Of a stretch of 64,000 nt of DNA, positions 25,123 to 33,981 are shown one piece after another. Source of the DNA: WLMZ01 sp039920665 (GTDB lineage: Bacteria > Actinomycetota > Acidimicrobiia > Acidimicrobiales > Ilumatobacteraceae). The stretch is taken from positions 29,369 to 93,368 of the forward strand of contig JBDSDH010000150.1 in assembly GCA_039920665.1 (NCBI GenBank). Reading direction: 5' to 3'. Every line of letters begins with the position of its first letter. Position 1 is the stretch's first letter. The notes below the pieces were generated by a model, which saw nothing but the letters and a program-made list of their open reading frames with translations, was not told where the DNA came from and made no database searches. A program made the position numbers and the translations under genes.

Positions 25123-26268
25123 TCAGCTGGCCGGCAGGACGATGGTGCTGCCGACGCGGGGGAGTTCGATGAACGTACGGCCCGGTTGGAGCAACACGGG
25201 CGTCCCGTCATCGGCGATCAAGGCGATCGGCGTGTACTTGTCCGGTCGGCTCCAGGTGGCGTGGATGTAGTTGCCGCCGGTGAAGACGAACGCCTCGCCT
25301 TCACCGATCGTCTGGGCGTCGGGGCTGTCGGAGATTCCGGGGATGTACTCGACCGCGAGGACGACGATGTTGTTCGTGTTGACCTGCACGTTGTCGCCGG
25401 CGTCGATGTGGGCCCGACCCTCCATGTCACGGAAGTAGAGGCCCTTGCCGGCATCCCACTCCCAGCGCACGTCGATGCTGTCGAGTGCCATTGCAACTCC
25501 GGCGCTCGGCTCGCCTTGCGGTGTTGCGTCAGCTTTGCGGTACTGGAACTGTTGGGTGGCGGGCGGGGCGTACACCTGCGTGCGCTCGAACAGGGCGTCG
25601 GTGGTGGCGTACAGATTGTGCGGTTCCTTGCGTTGGCTGATCCGGAAGAACGCTCCGCCGCCCAGCTTGGTGAACGCTCCGACGTTGATCAGATCGCTGG
25701 CGTTGACGGCGTCGGTGACGGTGCGGTTACCGCCACTCCAGGCGAACAGCGGATGATTGTATGCGGTGAACAGCTCGACGTCTTGGAGTCGGCCCGACCG
25801 AATCGGGCCGACCGGGTTGCTGCCGCCACTCTGGAACACCATTGCGAACCGGGTGATGTTGGCGTTGACGATTTCTTCGTAGACGATGTCGGCCGAATTG
25901 AAGCCGGTCTGTGGGCGGGCGCCGGGGGCGTTGTCGATCTTGACCACGAGTGCGGGCCGAGCCGCGATCGCCGGATCCGGGTTCTCGACTCCGGTCAGCG
26001 GATAGACGGGCACGGCCGGAACAGTGGTGGTGGTTTCCGCCACGACGGTAGTGGTGGTCTCGGCAACGGTCGTCGTCGTGACGTCGTCGGCCTCGGTGGT
26101 CGTGGTCGCCAACTGGGCCGACGTAGTCGTGGACAGTGTGGTGGTGGGTGCGGCCGAGGCGGTTGTGTCGGCTGCATTGTCGTCGCCGCCGCAGGCGACG
26201 AGGCCGACGAGCATGGCCGCGGTAAGAGCAGCCGCGCTGAAACGTGTGCGAACAGAACGTGAGTACAT
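25123..26268 (-). CDS. DUF3048 (YerB-like) lipoprotein
   Basis: This is a 381-residue lipoprotein. The signal peptide ends in LVGLVAC (Cys about residue 25). A 65-residue Thr-rich linker follows, then the DUF3048 N-terminal domain ('YPLTGVENPDPAIAARPALVVKIDNAPGARPQTGFNSADIVYEEIVNANITRFAMVFQS') and C-terminal domain ('VNTNNIVVLAVEYIPG', 'HATWSRPDKYTPIALI'). YerB-type proteins are cell-surface proteins of unknown function. ATG 26268 is preferred to a TTG 12 nt upstream. The gene stands alone, 45 nt after the next minus-strand gene's start. Confidence 0.88.
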   Translation of the reverse strand: MYSRSVRTRFSAAALTAAMLVGLVACGGDDNAADTTASAAPTTTLSTTTSAQLATTTTEADDVTTTTVAETTTTVVAETTTTVPAVPVYPLTGVENPDPAIAARPALVVKIDNAPGARPQTGFNSADIVYEEIVNANITRFAMVFQSGGSNPVGPIRSGRLQDVELFTAYNHPLFAWSGGNRTVTDAVNASDLINVGAFTKLGGGAFFRISQRKEPHNLYATTDALFERTQVYAPPATQQFQYRKADATPQGEPSAGVAMALDSIDVRWEWDAGKGLYFRDMEGRAHIDAGDNVQVNTNNIVVLAVEYIPGISDSPDAQTIGEGEAFVFTGGNYIHATWSRPDKYTPIALIADDGTPVLLQPGRTFIELPRVGSTIVLPAS

Positions 26269-26429
26269 GGTGCAATCCAATGACAGGGAAGGGGGACAGG
26301 AGGGGACACGAGAGTCACAGGAAACGTGAGTCAGAGTTGGGGAAGTCCGCCTCCCGAACCCATTCTGGCGACTTCGAGCGCCCCACGGGCGTCATGCTCG
26401 GGATTTACGGCGCCACGGTGGGCGCTGGT

Positions 26430-26930
26430 TCAGCTCTCTTCGAGTCGGATGTGGTGGGGGAAATCGAAGATCTCTGCCGGAAGGTTGGTGCGGGCGAGCG
26501 AGTGGTAGGTGCGGTGAGCGAACCACCAGCGGTCGTCGATGCGAGCCATCCGGTCGTGGTACACGCCGTAGATCTGCGACCAATGTCCACCGGCGGTCCG
26601 GCGCATCTCGGTCATGTACATCCGGGCTGAGGCCCGGTCCTCGTCGCCGCCGAGCCGCAGGTGAACACGGGTGCCGAGGATGCCGAACTGGAAGAACTCG
26701 AACACATTGACATTGCGGGCGATGAACTCGCCGATCTGCTCGGTGCCGACGATCTGGAGTGTCCGCTCGCGTAGATCCAGATCGAGCACCGTGTCGTTTC
26801 GAAAGATTTCGTCGAGTTCGGCCCAAGCCCGCCGAGTGACGATGTCGGCGTATGCGTCCTGGAGCCTGCGGATCTCGCTGTGGTCGACTGCGTCGGCAAT
26901 GCGTTGGGCGCTCATAACTCGATCGTTCAT
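26430..26930 (-). CDS. NTF2/SnoaL-like (bile-acid 7alpha-dehydratase-type) protein
   Basis: This 166-residue protein has the SnoaL_4-type fold: an N-terminal helix 'HSEIRRLQDAYADIVTRRAWAELDEIF' and then 'DTVLDLDLRERTLQIVGTEQIGEFIARNV', 'ARMYMTEMRRT' and 'DRMARIDDRWWFAHRTYHSLAR'. Relatives are small hydratases, isomerases or limonene-epoxide-hydrolase-like enzymes, often near steroid or terpenoid degradation genes. The reaction cannot be assigned. It is followed 20 nt away by the nitroreductase-family gene on the same strand, which is transcribed first. Confidence 0.75.
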   Translation of the reverse strand: MNDRVMSAQRIADAVDHSEIRRLQDAYADIVTRRAWAELDEIFRNDTVLDLDLRERTLQIVGTEQIGEFIARNVNVFEFFQFGILGTRVHLRLGGDEDRASARMYMTEMRRTAGGHWSQIYGVYHDRMARIDDRWWFAHRTYHSLARTNLPAEIFDFPHHIRLEES

Positions 26931-26949
26931 TGCGGACGCTCGTTGCTGC

Positions 26950-27366
26950 TCAGGCGTTGCGCTCGAGCGCCACGACCGGGATCACGCGGGTCGTGCCGTC
27001 GGCGTAGGCCTGAAATCCGGGCATCCGCGCCACCTGCGCTGCGAACAGCGCATCGCGTTCGGCACCGGTGACCTCGACTGCGGTGGCGTCATAGGCATCG
27101 GAACCGACCTCGACGTGCACGGCCGGGTTGGCCTTGAGATTGTGGTACCAGTCGGGGTTGGTCGGCGCTCCTGCCTTGCTGGCGAAGATCACGACCCGCT
27201 CGTTGTCGGGCAGATACACCAGCGGCGATGTGCGCTGCTGGCCACTCTTGGCCCCGGTCGTGGTGATCAACACCATCGGCGCTCCATCGAACGGACCGCC
27301 GACGACCCCGGCGTTGGCCCGGAACTCGTTGATGACATTCGTGTTGAAGTCGTTGCCGTCAGCCAT
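26950..27366 (-). CDS. F420-dependent nitroreductase-family (DUF385/Ddn-like) protein
   Basis: This 138-residue split-barrel protein carries the family signature 'GAPMVLITTTGAKSGQQRTSPLVYLPDNERVVIFASKAGAPTNPDWYHNLKANPAVHVEVG' (residues 27-88). In Ddn-like enzymes 'KSG..R..PL', 'S.GG' and 'P.WYHNL' bind deazaflavin F420. This argues for F420 in the organism. The upstream spacer carries palindrome doublet 3. ATG 27366 matches family length; longer in-frame starts run through the repeat and are rejected. Confidence 0.9.
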   Translation of the reverse strand: MADGNDFNTNVINEFRANAGVVGGPFDGAPMVLITTTGAKSGQQRTSPLVYLPDNERVVIFASKAGAPTNPDWYHNLKANPAVHVEVGSDAYDATAVEVTGAERDALFAAQVARMPGFQAYADGTTRVIPVVALERNA

Positions 27367-27436
27367 GGCTGCCCCCTCATGCGTTGGTCGCGACGAGCGT
27401 ACGCGATTGGTTTGAGGTTGCGTCGGGCGATCGAGG

Positions 27437-27490
27437 GGCTGTCGACAGCCGCTGAGATCCGATGTGGGCACCCACGGGCTGTCGACAGCC
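27437..27490. repeat. Palindrome doublet (GGCTGTCGACAGCC x2, 40 bp apart), locus 3
   Basis: Copies lie at 27437-27450 and 27477-27490, in the 262-bp divergent spacer between the nitroreductase-family gene and the TmpA-like oxygenase. Unlike the other loci this one is between 5' ends, so a pure terminator role would not explain it. Confidence 0.92.
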
Positions 27491-27628
27491 GGTGGAGTCC
27501 GCCGGTGGATTCGGCCGCTGGGGTCCGCTGGTGGTGCACCGGCGGTCGAATTTCCCGAGACCTTCGGACCTCACCGGTACTCTGTTCGAAAGGCCATCGT
27601 GGCCGTGCCACCCCGGAGGAATCTGACT

Positions 27629-28801
27629 GTGACCGAACTCGTCATCGATGATCAGGGCGACCGCATGACCGTGTCCGTGTCCGTGTCCGTATCGGTGTCG
27701 GGCACGGGATCGAGCTCGACCCACAACGGCGACACGACCACGATCGAGTTGCCGGCGCTGTGGCTCCGAGAGCGGAGTCCCGGACCTGATGCGGTCGATG
27801 CGGTCACGGCCCAGCGGTTGTACAACCCGCACCTGTTGCCGGTCGAGCTGTTCGTGGTGCGAGCGGAGTCCATTGCCGATGGCCAGTTGCAGGTCGAGTT
27901 CAGCGACGGCCACACGGCGACGTTCGACCCGTCCCGGTTGCTCGCCGACGTCACCCTGACCGACGGGCTTCCCGTTCGTGAGCACTGGACTGCTGCGACC
28001 CTCGACCTGCCGGTTCACGACTGGCTTGCGTTCGACGATCCATCGATCGAACTCGCGGCGCTGACCGACTTCCTCCGCTACGGCGTGATCGTGATCGAGA
28101 ACTTGCCCACTGAACCCGGTTCGCTGCTCTTGGTGGCCGAGCGTTTCGGCTACGTGCGCGACACCAACTTCGGCCCGGTGTTCGAGGTGCTCAACATTCC
28201 GGATTCCAACGACCTCGCCTATCGATCGATAGCGCTCGGGGCGCACACAGACAACCCGTATCGCACCCCGCCACCTGGCATCCAGCTGTTGCACTGCTTG
28301 GTCAACGAGACCACCGGCGGCGCGTCGACACTGGTCGACGGTCTGGCCGTGATCGATCAGCTCGACCGTGAGCAGCCGAATGCGGTCGAGCTGCTCGCGA
28401 CGACGGCCGTGCGCTACCGCTTCCGCGATGAAACCACCGACATCGTGTCGGTCCGGCCGATCGTCGACCGCGATTTCGATGGCACGGTCACCGGGTTGCG
28501 CTACAGCCCCAAGCTCGACGAACTGCCGGTGCTGCCGGTCGGCGAGATGCAGCGATTCCAGGCGGCGCGGGTGCGGCTTGCGCAGCTGCTCGACGACGAC
28601 GAATTCGTGCTGCGGTTCACACTGCAAGCAGGCCAGCTGATGATGTTCGACAACAGTCGAGTGCTGCACGGCCGCACGAGCTTCGATCCCAACGAAGGCA
28701 ACCGCCACTTGCAGGGTTGCTACATCGACCTCGACGGACCGCAAGCCACGTTACGAATGCTCGCTCGCCAGGTCGCCGGCACGAGCGGAGTGGCCCGATG
28801 A
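27629..28801 (+). CDS. 2-oxoglutarate/Fe(II) oxygenase of the gamma-butyrobetaine hydroxylase/TmpA family
   Basis: This is a 390-residue non-haem iron oxygenase; GTG 27629 has GGAGGA 8 nt upstream. The N-terminal GBBH-like domain begins 'IELPALWLRERSPG' (about residue 39) but lacks the Cys ligands of the structural zinc site. The catalytic jelly roll has the HxD motif in 'LGAHTDNPYRTPPPGIQLLHCL' (His about 205) and the distal His in 'DNSRVLHGRTSFD' (about 345); the following Arg probably binds 2-oxoglutarate. Residues 15-24 are five Val-Ser pairs encoded by a GTGTCC repeat. The 4-nt overlap with an HD-domain oxygenase-like gene points to TmpA-type phosphonate hydroxylation rather than carnitine synthesis. 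Confidence 0.82.
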   Translation: MTELVIDDQGDRMTVSVSVSVSVSGTGSSSTHNGDTTTIELPALWLRERSPGPDAVDAVTAQRLYNPHLLPVELFVVRAESIADGQLQVEFSDGHTATFDPSRLLADVTLTDGLPVREHWTAATLDLPVHDWLAFDDPSIELAALTDFLRYGVIVIENLPTEPGSLLLVAERFGYVRDTNFGPVFEVLNIPDSNDLAYRSIALGAHTDNPYRTPPPGIQLLHCLVNETTGGASTLVDGLAVIDQLDREQPNAVELLATTAVRYRFRDETTDIVSVRPIVDRDFDGTVTGLRYSPKLDELPVLPVGEMQRFQAARVRLAQLLDDDEFVLRFTLQAGQLMMFDNSRVLHGRTSFDPNEGNRHLQGCYIDLDGPQATLRMLARQVAGTSGVAR

Positions 28802-29424
28802 CCGCTACCGGCAACGAGACACAACACGAGACACAACACGAGACACAACACGACATGGCGACCGTCGCATTCACCCAGATGCAAGACGGCAGCAGAGCCG
28901 ACTACGACCTGCTCCACGGTCTGGAGCGCCAGTATGCGTCGACGCTTCCCGACCGGTTGCTCAGCGCCCTCGAGCGGCTGGGTGACGGCCTCGACGGGTA
29001 CCAGATCAGCCGACTCCAACACTCGCTGCAGAGCGCGACCCGGGCCGAGGACGACGGCGCCGACATCGAGATGATCGTCGCCGCGTTGGTCCACGACCTC
29101 GGTGACGAGCTCTCTCCCGACAATCATTCACAGATCGCTGCGGCGATCGTCCGTCCATACGTACGGGCTGAGGTGACGTGGGTGGTCGAGATGCACGGTC
29201 TGTTCCAGATGGTGTACTACGCCCATTTTCGCGGCCTCGATCGCAACGGTCGTGATGCCTACCGCGACCATGAGTGGTACGACAGTTGCGTGCGGTTCTG
29301 CGAGCGATGGGACCAGGCGTCGTTCGACCCGGACTATCCGACCCGCTCGCTCGAGCACTTCGGGCCGATGCTGCGCAAAGTGTTCTCCCGCGCCCCATTC
29401 GACCCCGCTACCGGCTGCCTCTGA
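28798..29424 (+). CDS. HD-domain di-iron oxygenase-like protein (PhnZ/TmpB type)
   Basis: This 208-residue HD-domain protein has its metal ligands intact: His75 (QHSLQSA), His99-Asp100 (LVHDLGDE), His110 (DNHSQIA), His133 (EMHGLFQ) and Asp172 (ERWDQASFDPDY). The additional 'MHGLFQ...YY' and 'CERWDQASFDPDY' segments are typical of the PhnZ/TmpB branch, not of HD phosphohydrolases. PhnZ and TmpB cleave 1-hydroxyphosphonates oxidatively, releasing phosphate. The N-terminus carries a repeated TQHE segment from a 12-bp tandem repeat (about 28813-28851). The ATG overlaps the upstream oxygenase stop, so the pair is translated together. Confidence 0.78.
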   Translation: MTATGNETQHETQHETQHDMATVAFTQMQDGSRADYDLLHGLERQYASTLPDRLLSALERLGDGLDGYQISRLQHSLQSATRAEDDGADIEMIVAALVHDLGDELSPDNHSQIAAAIVRPYVRAEVTWVVEMHGLFQMVYYAHFRGLDRNGRDAYRDHEWYDSCVRFCERWDQASFDPDYPTRSLEHFGPMLRKVFSRAPFDPATGCL

Positions 29425-29521
29425 AAATTCAGCACCGTCGTCGCCGAGCATGCTCTCAGGATGCCGAGCGCACTGGGGTTCCCCAAGCGACAACGGGCCC
29501 TCCGACTGGCAGGATCTGCAG

Positions 29522-32500
29522 ATGCACACCGAGCCGTTGCCGTTCCGGTCGATCCGGGTGTTCGTATCGTCGACGTTCCGCGACATGCAGGCCGAGCGGG
29601 AGGAACTGGTCAAACAGATCTTCCCCCAGCTTCGTCGGATGTGCGAGTCGAGGGGCGTGACATGGAGCGAAGTGGATCTGCGCTGGGGCGTCACCGACGA
29701 GCAGAAGGCCGAAGGCGCAGTGCTGCCGATCTGCCTCGCCGAGATCGATCGCAGTCGGCCGTTCTTCATCGGGTTGCTCGGCCAGCGCTACGGATGGATC
29801 CCCGAAGAACTGCCCGAAGGTCTCGACGATCAGCTGCCTTGGCTGCGGGATCTGAGCGGTACGTCGGTGACGGAGATGGAGATCCTCCACGGCGTGCTCA
29901 ACGACCCTGCATCGGCGGGGTATTCGTACTTCTACACGCGCGATCCAGCATGGGTCGACACCCGTCCGGCCGACGAGCGGCGGGTCCTGGGCGAATTGGA
30001 GAGCGACGACGAGATCGCAACGCTGGGTGCGCACGGTGCGGCAACTGCAGCCGCTGCCCGCCGGGAGCGACTCGAAGAACTCAAGCGAAGGATCGACGAT
30101 GCTGGGCTGCCGACCTGGCAGTACCCCGATCCGCAGCGGCTCGGCGAGCGGGTCCTGGCTGACTTCAGCGCGCTGATCGACCGGCTCTACCCGGTGGCAA
30201 CCGAACCCGATTTGCTGGTGCGCGATGCCGAGGCCCATCGGGCGTTCGGTCTGGCCCAGATGCTCGGCCACGAGACGCGTCCGGTGATGATGCAGGCCCT
30301 CGACAACTACGCCGCTGGCAATCAGCCGCCGTTCGTGATCACTGGTGACCCGGGCTCGGATGCCTCTGCTGTCGCCACCGAGTGGTTGATGAATTGGGCG
30401 ACGCAACATCCGGACGACATCGTGATCGAGCACCACGTCGGCGCAACGGCCGATGCTTCGGAGTCGCCGGCGATGGCTCGACGACTCGTCGCCGAGCTGA
30501 GCAGCCAGCACGGTTTCGAGCTTGCAGGAACGCTCGCTGATGCCGCCGATTCCAACGTCCAGCGGGCAGCGCTGTTCGCCGCGATTGCGAGGTGCGCGAC
30601 TGCCACCCGTCGCTCGATCATCCTGATCGACAACGCCGATCTCCTCACCGATGCCGACGGTGCGCCTGACTTGACCTGGCTGCCACCGGTCATGCCGCCA
30701 ATGGTGAGAATGGTGGTGACGGCCAGCAGTGATCGTCCTGCGGCGGAAGCGAGACGACGTGGCTGGCCGACGACGGTGCTTCCCCCGCTCGACGAGACCG
30801 AACGGCGAGCCATGATCCGCTCGTTCCTCGGCCGGTACGCGAAGGGACTCGACGAGGTGCATGTCGCACGGCTCGTCGGTGTGGCGACCACCGGCAACCC
30901 GCTCTTTCTGCGCACGGTGTTGGATGAGCTGCGCCAACACGGCGACCACTTCACGATCGGCGAGGTGATCGACCACTACCTCGCGGCGGAGTCGCTCGAC
31001 GGGCTGCTCGGTTTGGTGCTCGCCCGCTACGAACGCGACTTCGAGCGCGATCGTCCCGGCCTGGTCGGCGACGCGATGCGCTCGCTGTGGGCATCGCGTC
31101 GAGGCCTGTCGAATCCGGAACTGCTCGACATCCTCGGTTCGACCGATCAGGCGCTGCCACATGCGATCTGGTCGCCGTTGATGCTCGCAGCCGAGGCCGG
31201 GCTCGTCACACGCGGCGGTCAACTCGTCTTCTCGACCGAACCGCATCGCCAGGCGGTCGAACGTCGGTACGCCGCGACGCCCGAGTTGCGCCGCTCGGCC
31301 CACGCCGCGATCGCTCAGATGTTCGAGACCTACGAGATCTCGCCACGGGTCATCGACGAGTTGCCGTGGCAGCAATTGGACTGCGGCGACACCGACGGAT
31401 TGGTGCGTACCCTCGCCGATCCGGCCTTCCTCGCCCCGGCCTACCGGCGCACGCATCGGGACATCCGACAGTTGTGGGCGCGAGCGGAGGAGGCCGGACA
31501 GCGCGTGATCGATGCCTACGCAGCGGTGCTCGGCGACCCGGCCGGACACGCCGATGTTGCTTGGGAGGTCGCCCGCCTCGTCACCGACGCCGGCTACCCG
31601 GTGGAGGCGCTGCAGCTGCACCGCTACCTGGTCGACAGCTATCGGGCCGGCACCGACGATGATTCGGTGCGACGGTTGCCGGCCGCACTCGTCAACCTCG
31701 GCAGCGCGTACTACACCCAAGGCGACCTGTTCCGGGCCGAGCCGCCCCTGCAGGAGGCGATCAGCCTGTCCCGGAGCCGCAACGACCTCGCCGTACTGAC
31801 GGCTGCGCTCGGCAACCTCGGCCTGGCCCGACGCGACCGCGGTGACACGGCGACGGCCATCGCGCTGTTCGCCGAAGAGGAAGCGATCTGTCGCCGCACC
31901 GGTGACATCGCTGGTTTGCAGGCCAGCCTCGGCAACCGGGCGACGGTGTTGATCCAACGTGGTGACCTTGCCGGCGCACTGGCGCTGGCCAACGAGCAGG
32001 AACAACTGTGCCGGTCGATCGGCGACGTGGCCGGTGTTGCCAGGGCTCTCGCCGGTCAGGGCGCGATCCAGTCCGAGAGCGGCAATCCGGCTGAAGCACT
32101 CATCAGCTTCAGCGCGCTGCGGGCGTCGATGAATGAACTCGGCGATCTCCGCGGTGCCGCGGAGGCTGGGATCAACGAGTTCACGACGCTGCGCCAACTC
32201 GGCCGCTACGACGAGGCCGAGACACTCGCGCTGCAGACCGAGGCATTGCTGCGTCGGCTGAGTGACGAGCCGTTGCTGGCGAGGGTGCTCGACGGTCGGG
32301 CGCGTGCTGCCACGGATCAGGGCCGTTGGGCCGATGCCGAACGGCTTGCCAACGAGGCCCTGCTCACCGCTCGCCTCGCCGGGGTCCCGGCGCTGGAGAT
32401 CCTTGCACTCGGCATCATCGGAACGGCACGCCGCGAGCAGGGTGATCTCGGTACCGCTCGCGCTGTGCATCTCGAAGAGGAACGGTTGGCGATCGCGGCC

Positions 32501-33286
32501 AACCAGCCGGCATCGATCGCGATGGCCCGATCGAATCTGGCCTCGGTCGAGATCGCCGGCAACAACCTGCCTGCGGCGCTGGCGTGGTACGCCCAAGCCG
32601 AGCCGGTGCTGCGCCAATTGAACAGCCACCCGGTTCTCGTCCCGCTCTACAACAACCGCTGGCAGGTGCATCAGATGATGGGCAATACGGCCGCCGCGAT
32701 CGACGACCTGATCGCGGGCGGTCGGTCGGCCGCAGCAGTGGGCCTGCTCGCGCAGAGCCTGCAGATGCTGAGTCAGGCCGCCGAGTTGATGTACGGGTCC
32801 GGACGCCAGAACGAGACCGAGCCGGTGTGGGCCGACATCGCCGAGGTTGCTCGAGGTCTTGGCGACGACGCCTCGTTGCAACGCTCGATCGGCGAGCGGG
32901 CGTTGCTCGTGATCGGGCGTGGCGATGTGGCGAACGCGACGTCGCTGCTCGACGAGCAGGAGTTGATCTGCCGCCGGACCGGCGACCAAGCCGGGCTTGC
33001 GGCATGTGTCGGCAATCAGGCGATCCTGCTCCGCAACACCGGTGATCTCGCCGGTGCGCTGCGCTGCGTCGACGAGCAGATCCACATCGCTGAAACGACT
33101 GGCAACGGTCAGACCTACCTGTTCGCGACGGCCAACCGGGGCGAGATCCTCGGCGCGTTGGGTCGTGTCGCCGAGGGAATGACCGCACTGGATGCAGCCC
33201 GGACGATGGCAGCAAACCATGGCCTGACACCCATGGTGCAGGAGCTGGACCGGATGATCGCTGGGCTCCGAGCCGGTCAGCAGTAG
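29522..33286 (+). CDS. DUF4062 - STAND-like NTPase (degenerate P-loop) - TPR protein
   Basis: This is a 1254-residue cytoplasmic protein. Residues 9-95 form a DUF4062 domain ('IRVFVSSTFRDMQAEREELV', 'VDLRWGVTDEQ', 'IDRSRPFFIGLLGQRYGWIP'), the N-terminal domain also seen in animal NPHP3, TEP1 and NWD1. A STAND/NACHT-like NTPase follows. Its Walker A position reads GDPGSDAS (residues 275-282), without the Lys, while the Walker B 'RSIILIDNADLL' (about 364-375) is present. From about residue 670 to the end there are two blocks of TPR helices (e.g. 'GNLGLARRDRGDTATAIALFAEEE'). This could be a signalling or immunity scaffold. ATG 29522 puts DUF4062 at the N-terminus; an upstream ATG at 29450 is possible. 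Confidence 0.82.
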   Translation: MHTEPLPFRSIRVFVSSTFRDMQAEREELVKQIFPQLRRMCESRGVTWSEVDLRWGVTDEQKAEGAVLPICLAEIDRSRPFFIGLLGQRYGWIPEELPEGLDDQLPWLRDLSGTSVTEMEILHGVLNDPASAGYSYFYTRDPAWVDTRPADERRVLGELESDDEIATLGAHGAATAAAARRERLEELKRRIDDAGLPTWQYPDPQRLGERVLADFSALIDRLYPVATEPDLLVRDAEAHRAFGLAQMLGHETRPVMMQALDNYAAGNQPPFVITGDPGSDASAVATEWLMNWATQHPDDIVIEHHVGATADASESPAMARRLVAELSSQHGFELAGTLADAADSNVQRAALFAAIARCATATRRSIILIDNADLLTDADGAPDLTWLPPVMPPMVRMVVTASSDRPAAEARRRGWPTTVLPPLDETERRAMIRSFLGRYAKGLDEVHVARLVGVATTGNPLFLRTVLDELRQHGDHFTIGEVIDHYLAAESLDGLLGLVLARYERDFERDRPGLVGDAMRSLWASRRGLSNPELLDILGSTDQALPHAIWSPLMLAAEAGLVTRGGQLVFSTEPHRQAVERRYAATPELRRSAHAAIAQMFETYEISPRVIDELPWQQLDCGDTDGLVRTLADPAFLAPAYRRTHRDIRQLWARAEEAGQRVIDAYAAVLGDPAGHADVAWEVARLVTDAGYPVEALQLHRYLVDSYRAGTDDDSVRRLPAALVNLGSAYYTQGDLFRAEPPLQEAISLSRSRNDLAVLTAALGNLGLARRDRGDTATAIALFAEEEAICRRTGDIAGLQASLGNRATVLIQRGDLAGALALANEQEQLCRSIGDVAGVARALAGQGAIQSESGNPAEALISFSALRASMNELGDLRGAAEAGINEFTTLRQLGRYDEAETLALQTEALLRRLSDEPLLARVLDGRARAATDQGRWADAERLANEALLTARLAGVPALEILALGIIGTARREQGDLGTARAVHLEEERLAIAANQPASIAMARSNLASVEIAGNNLPAALAWYAQAEPVLRQLNSHPVLVPLYNNRWQVHQMMGNTAAAIDDLIAGGRSAAAVGLLAQSLQMLSQAAELMYGSGRQNETEPVWADIAEVARGLGDDASLQRSIGERALLVIGRGDVANATSLLDEQELICRRTGDQAGLAACVGNQAILLRNTGDLAGALRCVDEQIHIAETTGNGQTYLFATANRGEILGALGRVAEGMTALDAARTMAANHGLTPMVQELDRMIAGLRAGQQ

Positions 33287-33318
33287 CCGGCCAGCAGGAG
33301 CGGGCGGTGTCGCGCTGG

Positions 33319-33981
33319 TCAGGAGTCGAACGATGCCGTCGACCACACTCGGTCAGTGCCGGCGACGACCAGGTCGACCGTTCGGACATCGAACGTGGAG
33401 ATATTGGGCAATGGCACGATCCACGCACCGTTACCTGCCGGCCATGACTTGGACAGCGAGGTCGAGCCATCGGTGAGCGTGGTGAGGCACGAGTACGAGA
33501 CGCCATCGGGCGCGGCGACGATCGCAACCACCATGACCGACTCGCCGGCAACTGCGCTGATCGATACGGTGCCGACGAGAGCCCCACCGGATCTCGTCGC
33601 CAATGAACGAACCTCGCCCGATGCGGTCGTAGGGCGCTCATTGTTTCGGCTGGAGATGAACGCAAACGCGCTGCTGGAGACGACGAGCGCGATTGCTGCT
33701 GCAACGAACAACTGGCGACCGGCTTTGCGGCGAACTCGAGTCGGTGCATCGATCCCCATCTTGGACAAGACCTGTTGTTCGAAGCCGAGCGGTGGCTGAA
33801 CGGCGGGCACCGCGGCGAGTAGCTCGCCAACGGTGGCCGAGATCTCGTCGAATTCGGAGCGGCACTCCGGGCACGCAAGCAGGTGGCCGACCACGTTCGA
33901 CCGTTGGCGTGGATCGTCCTGGCCGAGTGCGGCTGCGACGGCATCGATGTGATCGTGGTCCATGACGCCTTCGCCGTTCAT
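33319..33981 (-). CDS. Anti-sigma factor (RskA-like, zinc-finger ZAS motif)
   Basis: This is a 220-residue single-pass membrane protein. The cytosolic N-terminus holds the ZAS motif HxxxCxxC in 'NVVGHLLACPECRSEFDE' (His34, Cys38, Cys41 approx.). A TM helix 'LFVAAAIALVVSSSAFAF' (about 90-107) is followed by an external domain of about 110 residues. It should bind and inhibit the ECF sigma factor whose stop overlaps its ATG (ATGA at 33978-33981). Release presumably follows regulated proteolysis or a redox or envelope signal; no protease gene is adjacent. Confidence 0.88.
   Translation of the reverse strand: MNGEGVMDHDHIDAVAAALGQDDPRQRSNVVGHLLACPECRSEFDEISATVGELLAAVPAVQPPLGFEQQVLSKMGIDAPTRVRRKAGRQLFVAAAIALVVSSSAFAFISSRNNERPTTASGEVRSLATRSGGALVGTVSISAVAGESVMVVAIVAAPDGVSYSCLTTLTDGSTSLSKSWPAGNGAWIVPLPNISTFDVRTVDLVVAGTDRVWSTASFDS

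Noticed and set aside
29456..33346. Long minus-strand open frame opposite the DUF4062-TPR gene
   Set aside because: It is a shadow of GC-rich codons; the peptide is rich in Arg, Gln, Asp and His without domain signatures, while the plus strand has clear domains.
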